Source: Lachnospiraceae bacterium (GTDB lineage: Bacteria; Bacillota; Clostridia; Lachnospirales; Lachnospiraceae). From it: a stretch of 64,000 nucleotides of DNA. The notes under the pieces were generated by a model. The model was not told the origin of the DNA, did not search any database, and saw only the letters and a program-made list of their open reading frames with translations. This document shows, piece by piece, positions 53,304-61,453 of this stretch (the first letter of the stretch is position 1; each line of letters opens with the position of its first letter). A program made the position numbers and the translations under genes. The stretch spans positions 21,308-85,307 of the forward strand of contig JAAUZJ010000009.1 of NCBI GenBank assembly GCA_014804695.1, written 5' to 3'.

Positions 53304-54212
53304 CTATAAATTATACTCTCTATATAACTGCTCCCGATAATCCTTGTCGTTAATAGCGTGAAGCAGATCATCATTCCTTCCGGCGCTTAAAAGAAGCTGA
53401 TGCAGCTTAATAAGCCGTTGTTCACCTTCCTCCAATCCTTTCTCATGTCCATTTTTATAAGCCCATTCGCGCTCGCTTTTCATATGTTTTTCCTCATCAT
53501 ACTCAAAGATACTCACTTCTATCGCCTCCGCTCGATTCTTTGACAAAAAGTCCGATAATATTCCATTTTTAATACAATAATCTACTGCCTTTTCAACAGC
53601 TTCATTGAAGGGCAGTTCTTTAGCGTATATCCTAACCTGCTCCACATACTGCGCATATTCCCTTAAAGTGCGGCATGCGTCCATCAGCTCTTGATTATTG
53701 CCCCAGTTTATATTATATACTGTTACACAAAGTTCAAGCTCCGGAAATTCATGTTTCTTTTGAAAAGCGTCCGACAGTTTTAATATCTGCTGCTTAGGCT
53801 GCTCATTTGTTCCATTATAAAAAACTACAAACCTTGGTGTTGGCAGTTTAATCAATGTCTGCCCATACAGATTTTCATCTTTTGTTATTGTCTGCAGCAC
53901 TTTTGTTACATAAATCAGATCCCTAAACGGCATATTAGGATTAACTGTGGACTGATGCTCATATAACATCAGCTCGTAATCAAACACGAAAGAAATATCG
54001 TTCTTGTAATTCATATAAATCGCATTTTCCAGTGTCGTGATTTCCAACATCCCTAAGTCTGTATATGCCGTCTGATTAAGAGCATTATAAAGACTTAACA
54101 GGTTATCTTTTTCCTTAAACAGTATACGGAACATGCTATCTTTGTATTTGCGTTGTACACTTGCTTTAGCATAAGACTGACCTTCGAAGCTTGATGTTTG
54201 TTTTTTGTTCAT
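53304..54212 (-). CDS. Rpn/PD-(D/E)XK-type nuclease-family protein
   Basis: A 302-residue protein of the family annotated as Rpn recombination-promoting nuclease or PD-(D/E)XK transposase. YKDSMFRILFKEKDNLLSLYNALN, TLENAIYMNYKNDISFVFDYELMLYEHQSTVNPNMPFRDLIYV and RFVVFYNGTNEQP are its typical blocks, with D and E-x-Q at the nuclease positions. A charged coiled region ends it. GGGAGGG precedes the ATG. No transposon ends were found. Confidence 0.8.
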   Translation of the reverse strand: MNKKQTSSFEGQSYAKASVQRKYKDSMFRILFKEKDNLLSLYNALNQTAYTDLGMLEITTLENAIYMNYKNDISFVFDYELMLYEHQSTVNPNMPFRDLIYVTKVLQTITKDENLYGQTLIKLPTPRFVVFYNGTNEQPKQQILKLSDAFQKKHEFPELELCVTVYNINWGNNQELMDACRTLREYAQYVEQVRIYAKELPFNEAVEKAVDYCIKNGILSDFLSKNRAEAIEVSIFEYDEEKHMKSEREWAYKNGHEKGLEEGEQRLIKLHQLLLSAGRNDDLLHAINDKDYREQLYREYNL

Positions 54213-54554
54213 ATATTGCCCTCCCTTTTGATAAACCGAATTTCTACAATCGGTTTTTAGCTGTCAGAAGGGCTGTTTCAGACCCTCCTGCTTTATAGAA
54301 TTGGTTTGGAATAAAAGCATGGATTTTCTGAAACTTAAATATATAGATTGTATCTAGAATAAAAGACTGGTTATTAAAGAAAATTATGCTTTTTAATATC
54401 ATAGCACATTTATAGAAAGATTGTAAATATATATTTCAAAATATAATAAATAAATAGACGAAAAATAGATAAATGTGGCAAAAAACGAATATATAAAGTA
54501 AAAGAAATTTGTTGTAGAAATAAGATGTACAGAAAGAAGATTTACAGAACAACT

Positions 54555-54583
54555 GGTGCAAATAGCATTATCTATGGTATAAT
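54555..54583 (+). promoter_or_regulatory. Probable extended -10 promoter of dapF-dapL
   Basis: TGGTATAAT at 54575-54583 is an extended -10; the -35 region (GGTGCA, 54555-54560) is poor. The rest of the 408-base gap 54213-54620 is very AT-rich and shows only a short hairpin (ACCGA...TCGGT near 54236-54258). Confidence 0.6.
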
Positions 54584-54620
54584 ATAACAACAACCCATAA
54601 CCGAAAGGAGGCCCCCGAAA

Positions 54621-55466
54621 ATGAATTTTACCAAAATGCAAGGCTGCGGCAACGATTACATATACATAAACGGCGCCACAGAACAAATTGCACAGGAAGA
54701 TAAACCGGATTTTGTGAGAAAAATCAGCGACAGACATTTCGGTGTCGGCGGAGACGGCGCAATATTTATTAACCCGTCGGATGAAGCGGATTTTGAAATG
54801 GAAATGTACAATGCGGATGGCAGCAGGGCTGAAATGTGCGGAAACGGAATACGCTGTGTTGCAAAATATGTGTATGATAAAGGTATGACAGACAAAACCG
54901 ACATAAGTGTCATAAGTTGTGGGAAGATTAAACATCTTAAACTTTTTATAAAAGACGGTAAGGTAGATACCGTCAGGGTAAATATGGGAGCGCCTGAGCT
55001 AAAACCTGAAAATATTCCGGTAATAGCGGATGCGGGTAAAGAAAATCTGATAAGTGAACCTATTACGGTGCGTGGAAAAGAATATAAAATGACATGTGTG
55101 TCAATGGGCAATCCCCATGCAGTTGTATTTATGGATGATGTGGAAAATCTAGAGATAGAGCAGATCGGTCCGTATTTTGAGAAGCACGAACGTTTTCCAA
55201 ATAGGATTAATACCGAGTTTGTACAAATTATAGACAGGAAAAATGTCCGTATGCGCGTGTGGGAGCGCGGAACCGGAGAGACGCTTGCCTGCGGAACCGG
55301 ATGCTGCGCTACGGTTGTAGCATGTATATTAAATGGTTTGACGGATGAAGCCGTTACTGTTAAACTATTAGGTGGCGAGCTTGAAATTGAATGGGACCGC
55401 GAAAACAACCTTGTATATATGACAGGACCGGCCGTAACTGCGTTTGAAGGAGAATATGATTACTAA
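54621..55466 (+). CDS. dapF: Diaminopimelate epimerase
   Basis: A 281-residue enzyme that turns LL- into meso-diaminopimelate for lysine and peptidoglycan. MNFTKMQGCGNDYIYING is the typical start. The two catalytic cysteines are in EMCGNGIRCVAKY and LACGTGCCATVVA. GAAAGGAGG precedes the ATG. It pairs with dapL 42 bases downstream. Confidence 0.95.
   Translation: MNFTKMQGCGNDYIYINGATEQIAQEDKPDFVRKISDRHFGVGGDGAIFINPSDEADFEMEMYNADGSRAEMCGNGIRCVAKYVYDKGMTDKTDISVISCGKIKHLKLFIKDGKVDTVRVNMGAPELKPENIPVIADAGKENLISEPITVRGKEYKMTCVSMGNPHAVVFMDDVENLEIEQIGPYFEKHERFPNRINTEFVQIIDRKNVRMRVWERGTGETLACGTGCCATVVACILNGLTDEAVTVKLLGGELEIEWDRENNLVYMTGPAVTAFEGEYDY
55090..55103. repeat. TGACA-N4-TGTCA palindrome
   Basis: Spacer TGTG, inside dapF in the alternative frame (M-T-C-V-S). 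A one-mismatch copy, CGACA-TAAG-TGTCA, lies at 54899-54912 in the same gene. Confidence 0.8.
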
Positions 55467-55508
55467 GGCGCGCCGGATAAGATAGTGAAAAGAAAGGAAT
55501 GAATTACA

Positions 55509-56723
55509 ATGGCTAAAGTTAATGATAACTATTTAAAATTACCGGGGAGTTACCTTTTTTCCACAATCGGAAAGAAAGTAAATGCTTATGCACAGGCGAA
55601 TCCGGATAAGAAGATCATACGTTTGGGAATCGGCGACGTTACACAGCCGTTATCACCGACGGTCATAAAAGCACTGCACAGTGCGGTAGACGAGATGGCG
55701 GATGCTAAGACTTTCCGTGGATATGCACCGGATTTGGGATACGAGTTTTTAAGGACGGCTATTGCCGACAATGATTATAAAGCAAGAGGCTGTAACATAG
55801 AAGCAGACGAGATTTTTGTTTCTGATGGTGCAAAGTGTGATTCGGGAAATATTCAGGAAATTTTCAGTGTGGATAACAAGATTGCGGTATGCGATCCGGT
55901 ATATCCGGTTTATGTTGACACTAATGTAATGGCGGGCAGAACAGGTACTTATGATGCTGAAACAGGCAATTGGAGCGATGTAATTTATATGCCGTGTACT
56001 GCGGAAAATAATTTTGCTCCCGAACTGCCAAAGCAGGTTCCGGATTTGATTTATCTGTGCTTCCCTAACAATCCGACAGGCTCTACCATTACTAAAGCGC
56101 AGCTTCAGGAATGGGTAGACTATGCAAATAAAAACGGTTCTGTAATTATTTACGATGCCGCATACGAAGCATATATTTCTGAGGAGAATGTACCGCATAC
56201 GATTTATGAGTGCGAAGGCGCAAGAACCTGTGCAATAGAGCTTCGCTCATTTTCCAAAAATGCAGGATTTACGGGCACACGTTTAGGATTTACCGTAATA
56301 CCGAAGGAGTTAAAAGTAGGAGACACAGCCTTACATTCATTATGGGCAAGACGTCATGGTACGAAATACAACGGCGCACCCTATATTATCCAGAGAGCCG
56401 GAGAAGCGGTTTACAGCGAGGCCGGAAAGAAAGAGACTAAAGAACTGGTTGCTTATTATATGAAAAATGCCGCATACATCCTGAATGGCTTAAAATCTGC
56501 GGGCTATACCGTATCAGGCGGCGTAAATGCTCCTTATATCTGGTTAAAAGCGCCAAAAGGCATGACAAGCTGGGAGTTCTTCGATTACCTGCTTGAAAAT
56601 GCCAACGTAGTCGGAACCCCCGGCTCAGGATTCGGCCCAAGCGGCGAAACCTACTTCAGACTGACTGCCTTCGGCAGCTACGAAAACACAGTAGAGGCAG
56701 TTGATAGACTGACCAAAATGTAA
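55509..56723 (+). CDS. dapL: LL-diaminopimelate aminotransferase
   Basis: A 404-residue PLP enzyme. [51 protein letters not shown] and [17 protein letters not shown] (PLP lysine in SFSK) match DapL. It makes LL-diaminopimelate from tetrahydrodipicolinate in one step, bypassing succinylated or acetylated intermediates. With dapF it completes the branch to meso-DAP. Confidence 0.95.
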   Translation: MAKVNDNYLKLPGSYLFSTIGKKVNAYAQANPDKKIIRLGIGDVTQPLSPTVIKALHSAVDEMADAKTFRGYAPDLGYEFLRTAIADNDYKARGCNIEADEIFVSDGAKCDSGNIQEIFSVDNKIAVCDPVYPVYVDTNVMAGRTGTYDAETGNWSDVIYMPCTAENNFAPELPKQVPDLIYLCFPNNPTGSTITKAQLQEWVDYANKNGSVIIYDAAYEAYISEENVPHTIYECEGARTCAIELRSFSKNAGFTGTRLGFTVIPKELKVGDTALHSLWARRHGTKYNGAPYIIQRAGEAVYSEAGKKETKELVAYYMKNAAYILNGLKSAGYTVSGGVNAPYIWLKAPKGMTSWEFFDYLLENANVVGTPGSGFGPSGETYFRLTAFGSYENTVEAVDRLTKM

Positions 56724-56729
56724 GATAAC

Positions 56730-56882
56730 AAATAGGTGATTGTGAAACTTCTTTTTCAAAGACCAGAACTTAGGTAATATAAATAAAGACGGGGCGACCT
56801 TCGCTCCCGCGGTTCGAGCCCCGTTTTTATTTATATTATCTAAGTTCGTCCTTCAGAAACAGACCTTCGCAATCACCTATTT
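56730..56882 (-). repeat. Nested hairpin element G
   Basis: Outer arms AAATAGGTGATTGTGAA and TTCGCAATCACCTATTT pair with one T-G-type difference. The inner hairpin, 56766-56847, has arms GAACTTAGGTAATATAAA with two G-T pairs on +. The core is on the minus strand. It lies between dapL and the sigma factor gene. Confidence 0.86.
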
Positions 56883-56904
56883 TTATCTTAAGAAAGGAAT
56901 ACAT

Positions 56905-57465
56905 ATGACGGACAAAGAATTTGACGCCGCCATGAATAAGATCCGGCAGGGAGACAAGCAAGGCCTGCAGGAGATTTACGAAGCATATATAAGCTTAATC
57001 TATGCAATAGTTAAGGATGTTTTGCAAAATAAAGAAAGCGCAGAAGATGTGACGAGCGATTTTTTTATAAAGCTGTGGGATAAGGCTGATCATTACCAAA
57101 GCGGCAGGGGACATAAAGCATGGATGGGCGCTATAGCAAGGAATATGGCGATTGATTATTTGAGAAAATATAGAAAAGAAGAAGCGAGCGAGCTTTTAGA
57201 TGATATAGAGCCGGAGGAATTGTCAGGGCAGTCGCCGGGGCATGAGAGCCCGGTGGAAAAAGAAGTCATTGCAGATGTATCGATTAAGGAGACATTGGCA
57301 AGGCTTGGAGAAAAAGAACGGCAGATAATGAATATGAAAATATTAGGAGAAATGACGTTTCAGGAAATAGCGCAGGCGTTAAAGCTTCCTATGGGAACGG
57401 TAACATGGAGATATCAAAGTGCAATAAAGAAGTTAAAGAGGTGTGGTTATGAAACGGGATTTTGA
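56905..57465 (+). CDS. ECF-type RNA polymerase sigma factor
   Basis: A 186-residue sigma factor. LQEIYEAYISLIYAIVKDVLQNKESAEDVTSDFFIKLW is region 2, and ERQIMNMKILGEMTFQEIAQALKLPMGTVTWRYQSAIKKLKR is region 4. The next gene overlaps its end and is probably its anti-sigma factor. It may direct transcription of the VWA lipoprotein gene. The signal it answers is unknown. Confidence 0.9.
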   Translation: MTDKEFDAAMNKIRQGDKQGLQEIYEAYISLIYAIVKDVLQNKESAEDVTSDFFIKLWDKADHYQSGRGHKAWMGAIARNMAIDYLRKYRKEEASELLDDIEPEELSGQSPGHESPVEKEVIADVSIKETLARLGEKERQIMNMKILGEMTFQEIAQALKLPMGTVTWRYQSAIKKLKRCGYETGF

Positions 57466-58462
57466 GCGTGAATTTAAAGAATTAAAAATGAGTGAAGTAC
57501 CTGATTTGTGGAACCGCATTGAGGCCGGTCTGTCTGATAAAAAAATAGTATCGCCGGTTTCCGATGCGGCAGCAATATCTGTTAACAGATATAACTTTGG
57601 AAAAAGAGCAGTTTGGAGAAAATGGGGAACTCTTGCAGCGGCGTGTGTATGCGTTGCGCTTATAATACCGGCCATTTCAGTTGTAATAGGAAATCTTGGC
57701 GGACGCAAGAGTAATTACAGTGGTGCGTCGTTTGCTCCTACCGCAGATAACGGTGCAGATAGCAGTATGAATGAAAACACCGAAAATATGACAGCGTCGT
57801 CAGAAATGGCGGCAGATGATGATATGGCGGATGCAGCGGAAATGATGCTAGGTGAGAGTATGGAAGCTGAGTCAGATATGGCCTTTAACGAAGGTGTGGC
57901 GGGTGCAGCAGATATGGCGCCAAACGAGAACAAAACAGCGGCTGCGGATATAATGGCGGATGCAGAATCAGCAAATAGGGATAATAGTACAAATATGACA
58001 CAAGCGTCAGAAAAGGAAAGCGCATCGGCTGCGACAAATGGGGAATCTGCTTCAAAAGAGGATTCATTGAAAAAGCAAGCATCTGAGGCCGATGTAACTG
58101 ATGAAAATGAAAATTTCGCAATGTCAGATGAGGCAATATATGTCGGATTGGAAAACGGACAGGTATTGGATGGTGTAGTTATAGAGGTTGCTGAGGCTTC
58201 AATATCCGGTGAAGAAGTTATATATAGTATAGTTATAAAACAGCCAGACGAAGACGGATTATTAAATGCGGGGGCTGAGTTGAGTATTGTATGTAATTCT
58301 GATACAAGTTATGGTTTTATCCATAAAGTCAGTGAAAAGAAGGCTTTAAAAGTTGGAGAAAGCTATGAGGTGTCTTTACGGTATGAGAAGAGTAGCGGTT
58401 CACAGAGTTCAGGAACTTACTCAAACGGAAGGTTTGTTGTTGTAAGTGCAAAGAAAAATTAG
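57449..58462 (+). CDS. Probable anti-sigma membrane protein
   Basis: A 337-residue protein. The N-terminal 65 residues (MKRDFEREFKELKMSEVPDLWNRIEAGL) are a short cytoplasmic domain, followed by one membrane segment (LAAACVCVALIIPAISVVIG). Outside lie an Ala/Met/Asp-rich tract of short repeats (DMADAAEMM, DMAFNEG, DMAPNE) and a C-terminal beta-rich domain (VLDGVVIEVAEASISGEEVIYSIVI). The gene order and 17-base overlap with the sigma gene suggest it holds the sigma factor at the membrane. No classic zinc anti-sigma motif is seen. Confidence 0.72.
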   Translation: MKRDFEREFKELKMSEVPDLWNRIEAGLSDKKIVSPVSDAAAISVNRYNFGKRAVWRKWGTLAAACVCVALIIPAISVVIGNLGGRKSNYSGASFAPTADNGADSSMNENTENMTASSEMAADDDMADAAEMMLGESMEAESDMAFNEGVAGAADMAPNENKTAAADIMADAESANRDNSTNMTQASEKESASAATNGESASKEDSLKKQASEADVTDENENFAMSDEAIYVGLENGQVLDGVVIEVAEASISGEEVIYSIVIKQPDEDGLLNAGAELSIVCNSDTSYGFIHKVSEKKALKVGESYEVSLRYEKSSGSQSSGTYSNGRFVVVSAKKN

Positions 58463-58540
58463 TAACTGAGAATTAATTTGTTAAAAAATAAAAATTATAA
58501 AATTTTTACAAAAAAACCCATAAAAATATTCCTCCCCAAT

Positions 58541-58571
58541 CGTATCTATTATATCAAGGCAATGATACGAA
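58541..58571. promoter_or_regulatory. Inverted repeat upstream of the VWA lipoprotein gene
   Basis: TCGTATC (58541-58547) and GATACGA (58565-58571) flank 17 bases that include a TATTATA. This could be an operator or part of a promoter; it lies 19 bases before the gene. Confidence 0.45.
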
Positions 58572-58589
58572 ACAAAGGGAGGAATTTTT

Positions 58590-60431
58590 ATGAAAAAAAT
58601 AACTAATTGGGAAGAAAGAACTATTATGAAAAAAGTAACTGATCACGTTTTGACCAAAAAGAGTATTTGTCTGATTCTGACGCTTGGAATGACTCTAAGC
58701 ACGTTATCAGGCTGTGGAGCATCGAAGGATGATCAAACCAGCAGTTATGCGCCGGCAGATAACGGATCACCATCGAATTCATATTATTATGGAGACAGCG
58801 CCGAGGCACCTGCGGCTGAAGCATCGGACGGTTACTACGGCTATGATTATGACAGCTCAGGGTATGCGTCTGCGGACAGTACAGCAGATGCCGCTGCATC
58901 TGAAGAAAAGTCTATGAGCGGTGGCGCCTATAATTCAATAAATGGTATCCAAGGCAGTCCATACTATTATGAGGAGGATTGTTTAGAGCCATACTATTAT
59001 GAAGAACCGGAGCCATATTATTATGAAGTACCAAATACGGAAGAATATAATGAAATTGAAGAAATGGGATTTACGGCGGCAGCCATCAACCCGCTGTCTA
59101 CATTTTCGGCAGATGTAGATACAGCCTCTTATAGTAATCTTCGCAGGATGATAGAGGACGGATACAGCCTTGATGAGATACCTGACGGAGCTGTCAGAAT
59201 TGAGGAACTGTTGAATTACTTTAATTATGATTATGCAACGCCGAAAAAGGGAGAGCCTTTTGGTGTGACAACACAGATTGCTGATTGCCCTTGGAACGAA
59301 AATACCAAAATCGCGATGATCGGACTTAAAACAAAGGATATAGATTTTTCAGAAAGTTCAGCGTCTAATCTTGTTTTTCTGTTGGATGTATCTGGTTCCA
59401 TGTATTCGGATGATAAACTGCCATTGCTGCAGAAATCCTTTTCACTGCTTACGGAGAATCTGACTGCCAAGGACAGGGTATCCATCGTTACATATGCGAG
59501 TCAGGACAGAGTGGTTCTGGAGGGCGTAAAAGGCTCTGAGCATAAGGAAATCCTTAATGCGGTAAACAGTCTGGAAGCAGGAGGTTCTACAGATGGAAGC
59601 TCCGGAATTATTACGGCTTATCGTATTGCGGAGAAATATTTTATTGAAGGCGGAAATAACAGAGTAATTCTGGCAACTGACGGCGACTTAAACGTAGGAC
59701 TGACTACGCAGGAAGAATTGGAAAATCTGATAACACAGAAAAAAGAATCCGGAGTGTATTTGTCAGTGCTTGGCTTTGGAAGCGGAAATATCAAGGACAA
59801 CAAGATGGAAACTCTTGCCGATAAAGGAAACGGCAATTATGCGTACATTGATTCCCTGACGGAAGCTAAGAAGGTTCTGGTAGAGGAAATGGGAGCAACC
59901 CTTGTAACAGTGGCGCAGGATGTAAAATTTCAGGTGGAGTTTAATCCCAGTGTAGTAACGGGATATCGTTTGATCGGATATGAAAACAGGCAGCTTGCTG
60001 AACAGGATTTTGCAGACGATACCAAGGATGCTGGGGAAGTTGGCGCCGGACATTCAGTAACAGCTCTTTATGAGATCGTAACCGCAGATGCAACAACCAC
60101 TTATTCTGGAACCGACTTAAAATATGCCAAAGCAAAGAAACTTCCGAATGAAGAGTGGTTCACCGTAAATATTCGTTATAAAGATCCGGGAAGCACTGCA
60201 AGCAAATTACAGTCATATCCGGTGGATAAAAGCAAATACGTAAGCTCCCCAAGTCAGGATATGCAGTTTGCAATGGCAGTAGCCGAATTCGGCTTGGTTG
60301 TAAACGATAGTTCCTATAAGGGCAATGCAGACATGCGCTCTGTTATTGATCGCTTAAAAACAATAGATACCAAATCTGATGAATATAAAGACGAGTTCTG
60401 TTATCTGGTCAGAAGATTAGAGAAAAATTGA
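58590..60431 (+). CDS. VWA-domain lipoprotein (YfbK-like)
   Basis: A 613-residue lipoprotein. The lipobox is LSGC in LGMTLSTLSGCGAS. A Tyr/Ser/Glu-rich linker follows, with YYYEEPEPYYYEVPN-type repeats. The YfbK-type N-terminal block (NPLSTFSADVDTASYSNLRRMI, RIEELLNYFNYDY) precedes a von Willebrand A domain with an intact metal site (LVFLLDVSGSMYSD). The C-terminus resembles DUF3520. GGGAGG precedes the ATG. It may be the output of the adjacent sigma/anti-sigma pair. Confidence 0.88.
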   Translation: MKKITNWEERTIMKKVTDHVLTKKSICLILTLGMTLSTLSGCGASKDDQTSSYAPADNGSPSNSYYYGDSAEAPAAEASDGYYGYDYDSSGYASADSTADAAASEEKSMSGGAYNSINGIQGSPYYYEEDCLEPYYYEEPEPYYYEVPNTEEYNEIEEMGFTAAAINPLSTFSADVDTASYSNLRRMIEDGYSLDEIPDGAVRIEELLNYFNYDYATPKKGEPFGVTTQIADCPWNENTKIAMIGLKTKDIDFSESSASNLVFLLDVSGSMYSDDKLPLLQKSFSLLTENLTAKDRVSIVTYASQDRVVLEGVKGSEHKEILNAVNSLEAGGSTDGSSGIITAYRIAEKYFIEGGNNRVILATDGDLNVGLTTQEELENLITQKKESGVYLSVLGFGSGNIKDNKMETLADKGNGNYAYIDSLTEAKKVLVEEMGATLVTVAQDVKFQVEFNPSVVTGYRLIGYENRQLAEQDFADDTKDAGEVGAGHSVTALYEIVTADATTTYSGTDLKYAKAKKLPNEEWFTVNIRYKDPGSTASKLQSYPVDKSKYVSSPSQDMQFAMAVAEFGLVVNDSSYKGNADMRSVIDRLKTIDTKSDEYKDEFCYLVRRLEKN

Positions 60432-60499
60432 AATAAAAAAAATTTTATAAACAATCTAAAAAAGTTTAAAAAATAAACTAAGAAAAAATAAAATTAATG

Positions 60500-60528
60500 T
60501 TGATATATAGAGAAAAATATCATAGAAT
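60500..60528 (+). promoter_or_regulatory. Probable promoter of the DUF5684 gene
   Basis: TTGATA (60500-60505) and TAGAAT (60523-60528) are 17 bp apart, 56 bases before the ATG. Confidence 0.55.
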
Positions 60529-60583
60529 ATAGTAGCGATATGTCTTACATATCAAATATTTATTTTTTCTTAGGAGGAGAGAT

Positions 60584-60964
60584 ATGGAATCACAAGAAAT
60601 GTTGTACAACGCAGCAGCAGCGTCTTTTAGCGCAGCATATGCAATTATTATGATTGCGTGGATTGTAGTTTTGCTGATAGGATTATGGAAGATGTTTACC
60701 AAGGCAGGAAAACCGGGCTGGGCATTTATTGTTCCTTTTTACAATATGTATTGCCTGTTCCAGATGTCATATGGCAACGGTTGGTTATTCTTATTAACCT
60801 TTGTCCCATGTGTTAACATTGTTGTCCAGATTATATTATGCTTCAAACTGGCTAAGGCGTTTGGCAAGGGTGTAGGTTTTGGATTCGGTCTTTTATTCCT
60901 TACCCCCATCTTCTATTTGATTTTAGGATTTGGAGATGCAGAATATATCGGACCAAATGCATAA
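60584..60964 (+). CDS. DUF5684-family small membrane protein
   Basis: A 126-residue protein with three to four membrane segments. KMFTKAGKPGWAFIVPFYNMYCLFQM and FKLAKAFGKGVGFGFGLLFLTPIFYLILGFGDAEY are the typical blocks of this family. It is sometimes found fused to or near signal peptidase or secretion genes, but no function is established. It is monocistronic with AGGAGG before the ATG. Confidence 0.8.
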   Translation: MESQEMLYNAAAASFSAAYAIIMIAWIVVLLIGLWKMFTKAGKPGWAFIVPFYNMYCLFQMSYGNGWLFLLTFVPCVNIVVQIILCFKLAKAFGKGVGFGFGLLFLTPIFYLILGFGDAEYIGPNA

Positions 60965-61049
60965 TGAGTGTATAATTGTATACATTTATGCAAAAAGTTG
61001 TTGCATTTATTTTCAGTATGTGATATATAATATAGTATACAATAAATGC

Positions 61050-61352
61050 AATGAAAGAGACTCGCCTTATGGAAAACGACAGGAATACGGCGTCACCGAC
61101 TGAGAGCGCTGTTTGTGGGAAGTAAGGACTGGGAACACTCCGGAGCAGATTATCTGAACCATAATATACAGAACATCTTATTTTATAATATATTATGCTA
61201 GGGTAATACGTTGCACGCGTTAAGTGTTAGAGTGGGTAAGGCGGTAAAACATCTTGTTAGAGATGGCGGCTTGTCAATGCGGGTGGTACCGCGGATAAGA
61301 ATTAATGATTATCCGTCCCGGAATACAGAAATTGTATTCCGGGACTTTTTTT
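61050..61352 (+). ncRNA. T-box leader (tRNA-sensing riboswitch) of aspS
   Basis: GGGTGGTACCGCGG at 61281-61294 is the T-box sequence that pairs with uncharged tRNA. It follows a long structured 5' part starting near GAAAGAGACTCGCC and containing CTGAGAGCGCTG (AG-box-like). GAC in AAACGACAGG is a possible Asp specifier codon, not certain. The leader ends in a terminator that uncharged tRNA would disrupt. Confidence 0.9.
61315..61352 (+). terminator. T-box terminator
   Basis: GTCCCGGAATAC pairs perfectly with GTATTCCGGGAC and is followed by TTTTTTT. Confidence 0.92.
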
Positions 61353-61453
61353 GCTTATAAAATCAATCCTTTTAGCAGAAAAGTCCCGGAAACCAAAAAT
61401 GATGCAGACAAAGTAAGGGCTGTATACAAACAAAGAAAGAAAGGGTGATTTTA

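Noticed and set aside
53304-54212. An insertion sequence around the Rpn-family gene
   Set aside because: No terminal inverted repeats or target duplications could be seen at either side; only the gene is supported.
8743-55103. Reading TGACA-N4-TGTCA as a LexA box, Pho box or Fnr site
   Set aside because: Gram-positive LexA sites read GAAC-N4-GTTC, Pho boxes are direct repeats, and Fnr sites read TTGAT-N4-ATCAA. The half sites and the spread through genes do not fit.
27102-56882. Treating the hairpin elements simply as rho-independent terminators
   Set aside because: One lies at a divergent promoter and one inside ptb-buk; cores are conserved in sequence and occur in both orientations, which plain terminators do not require.
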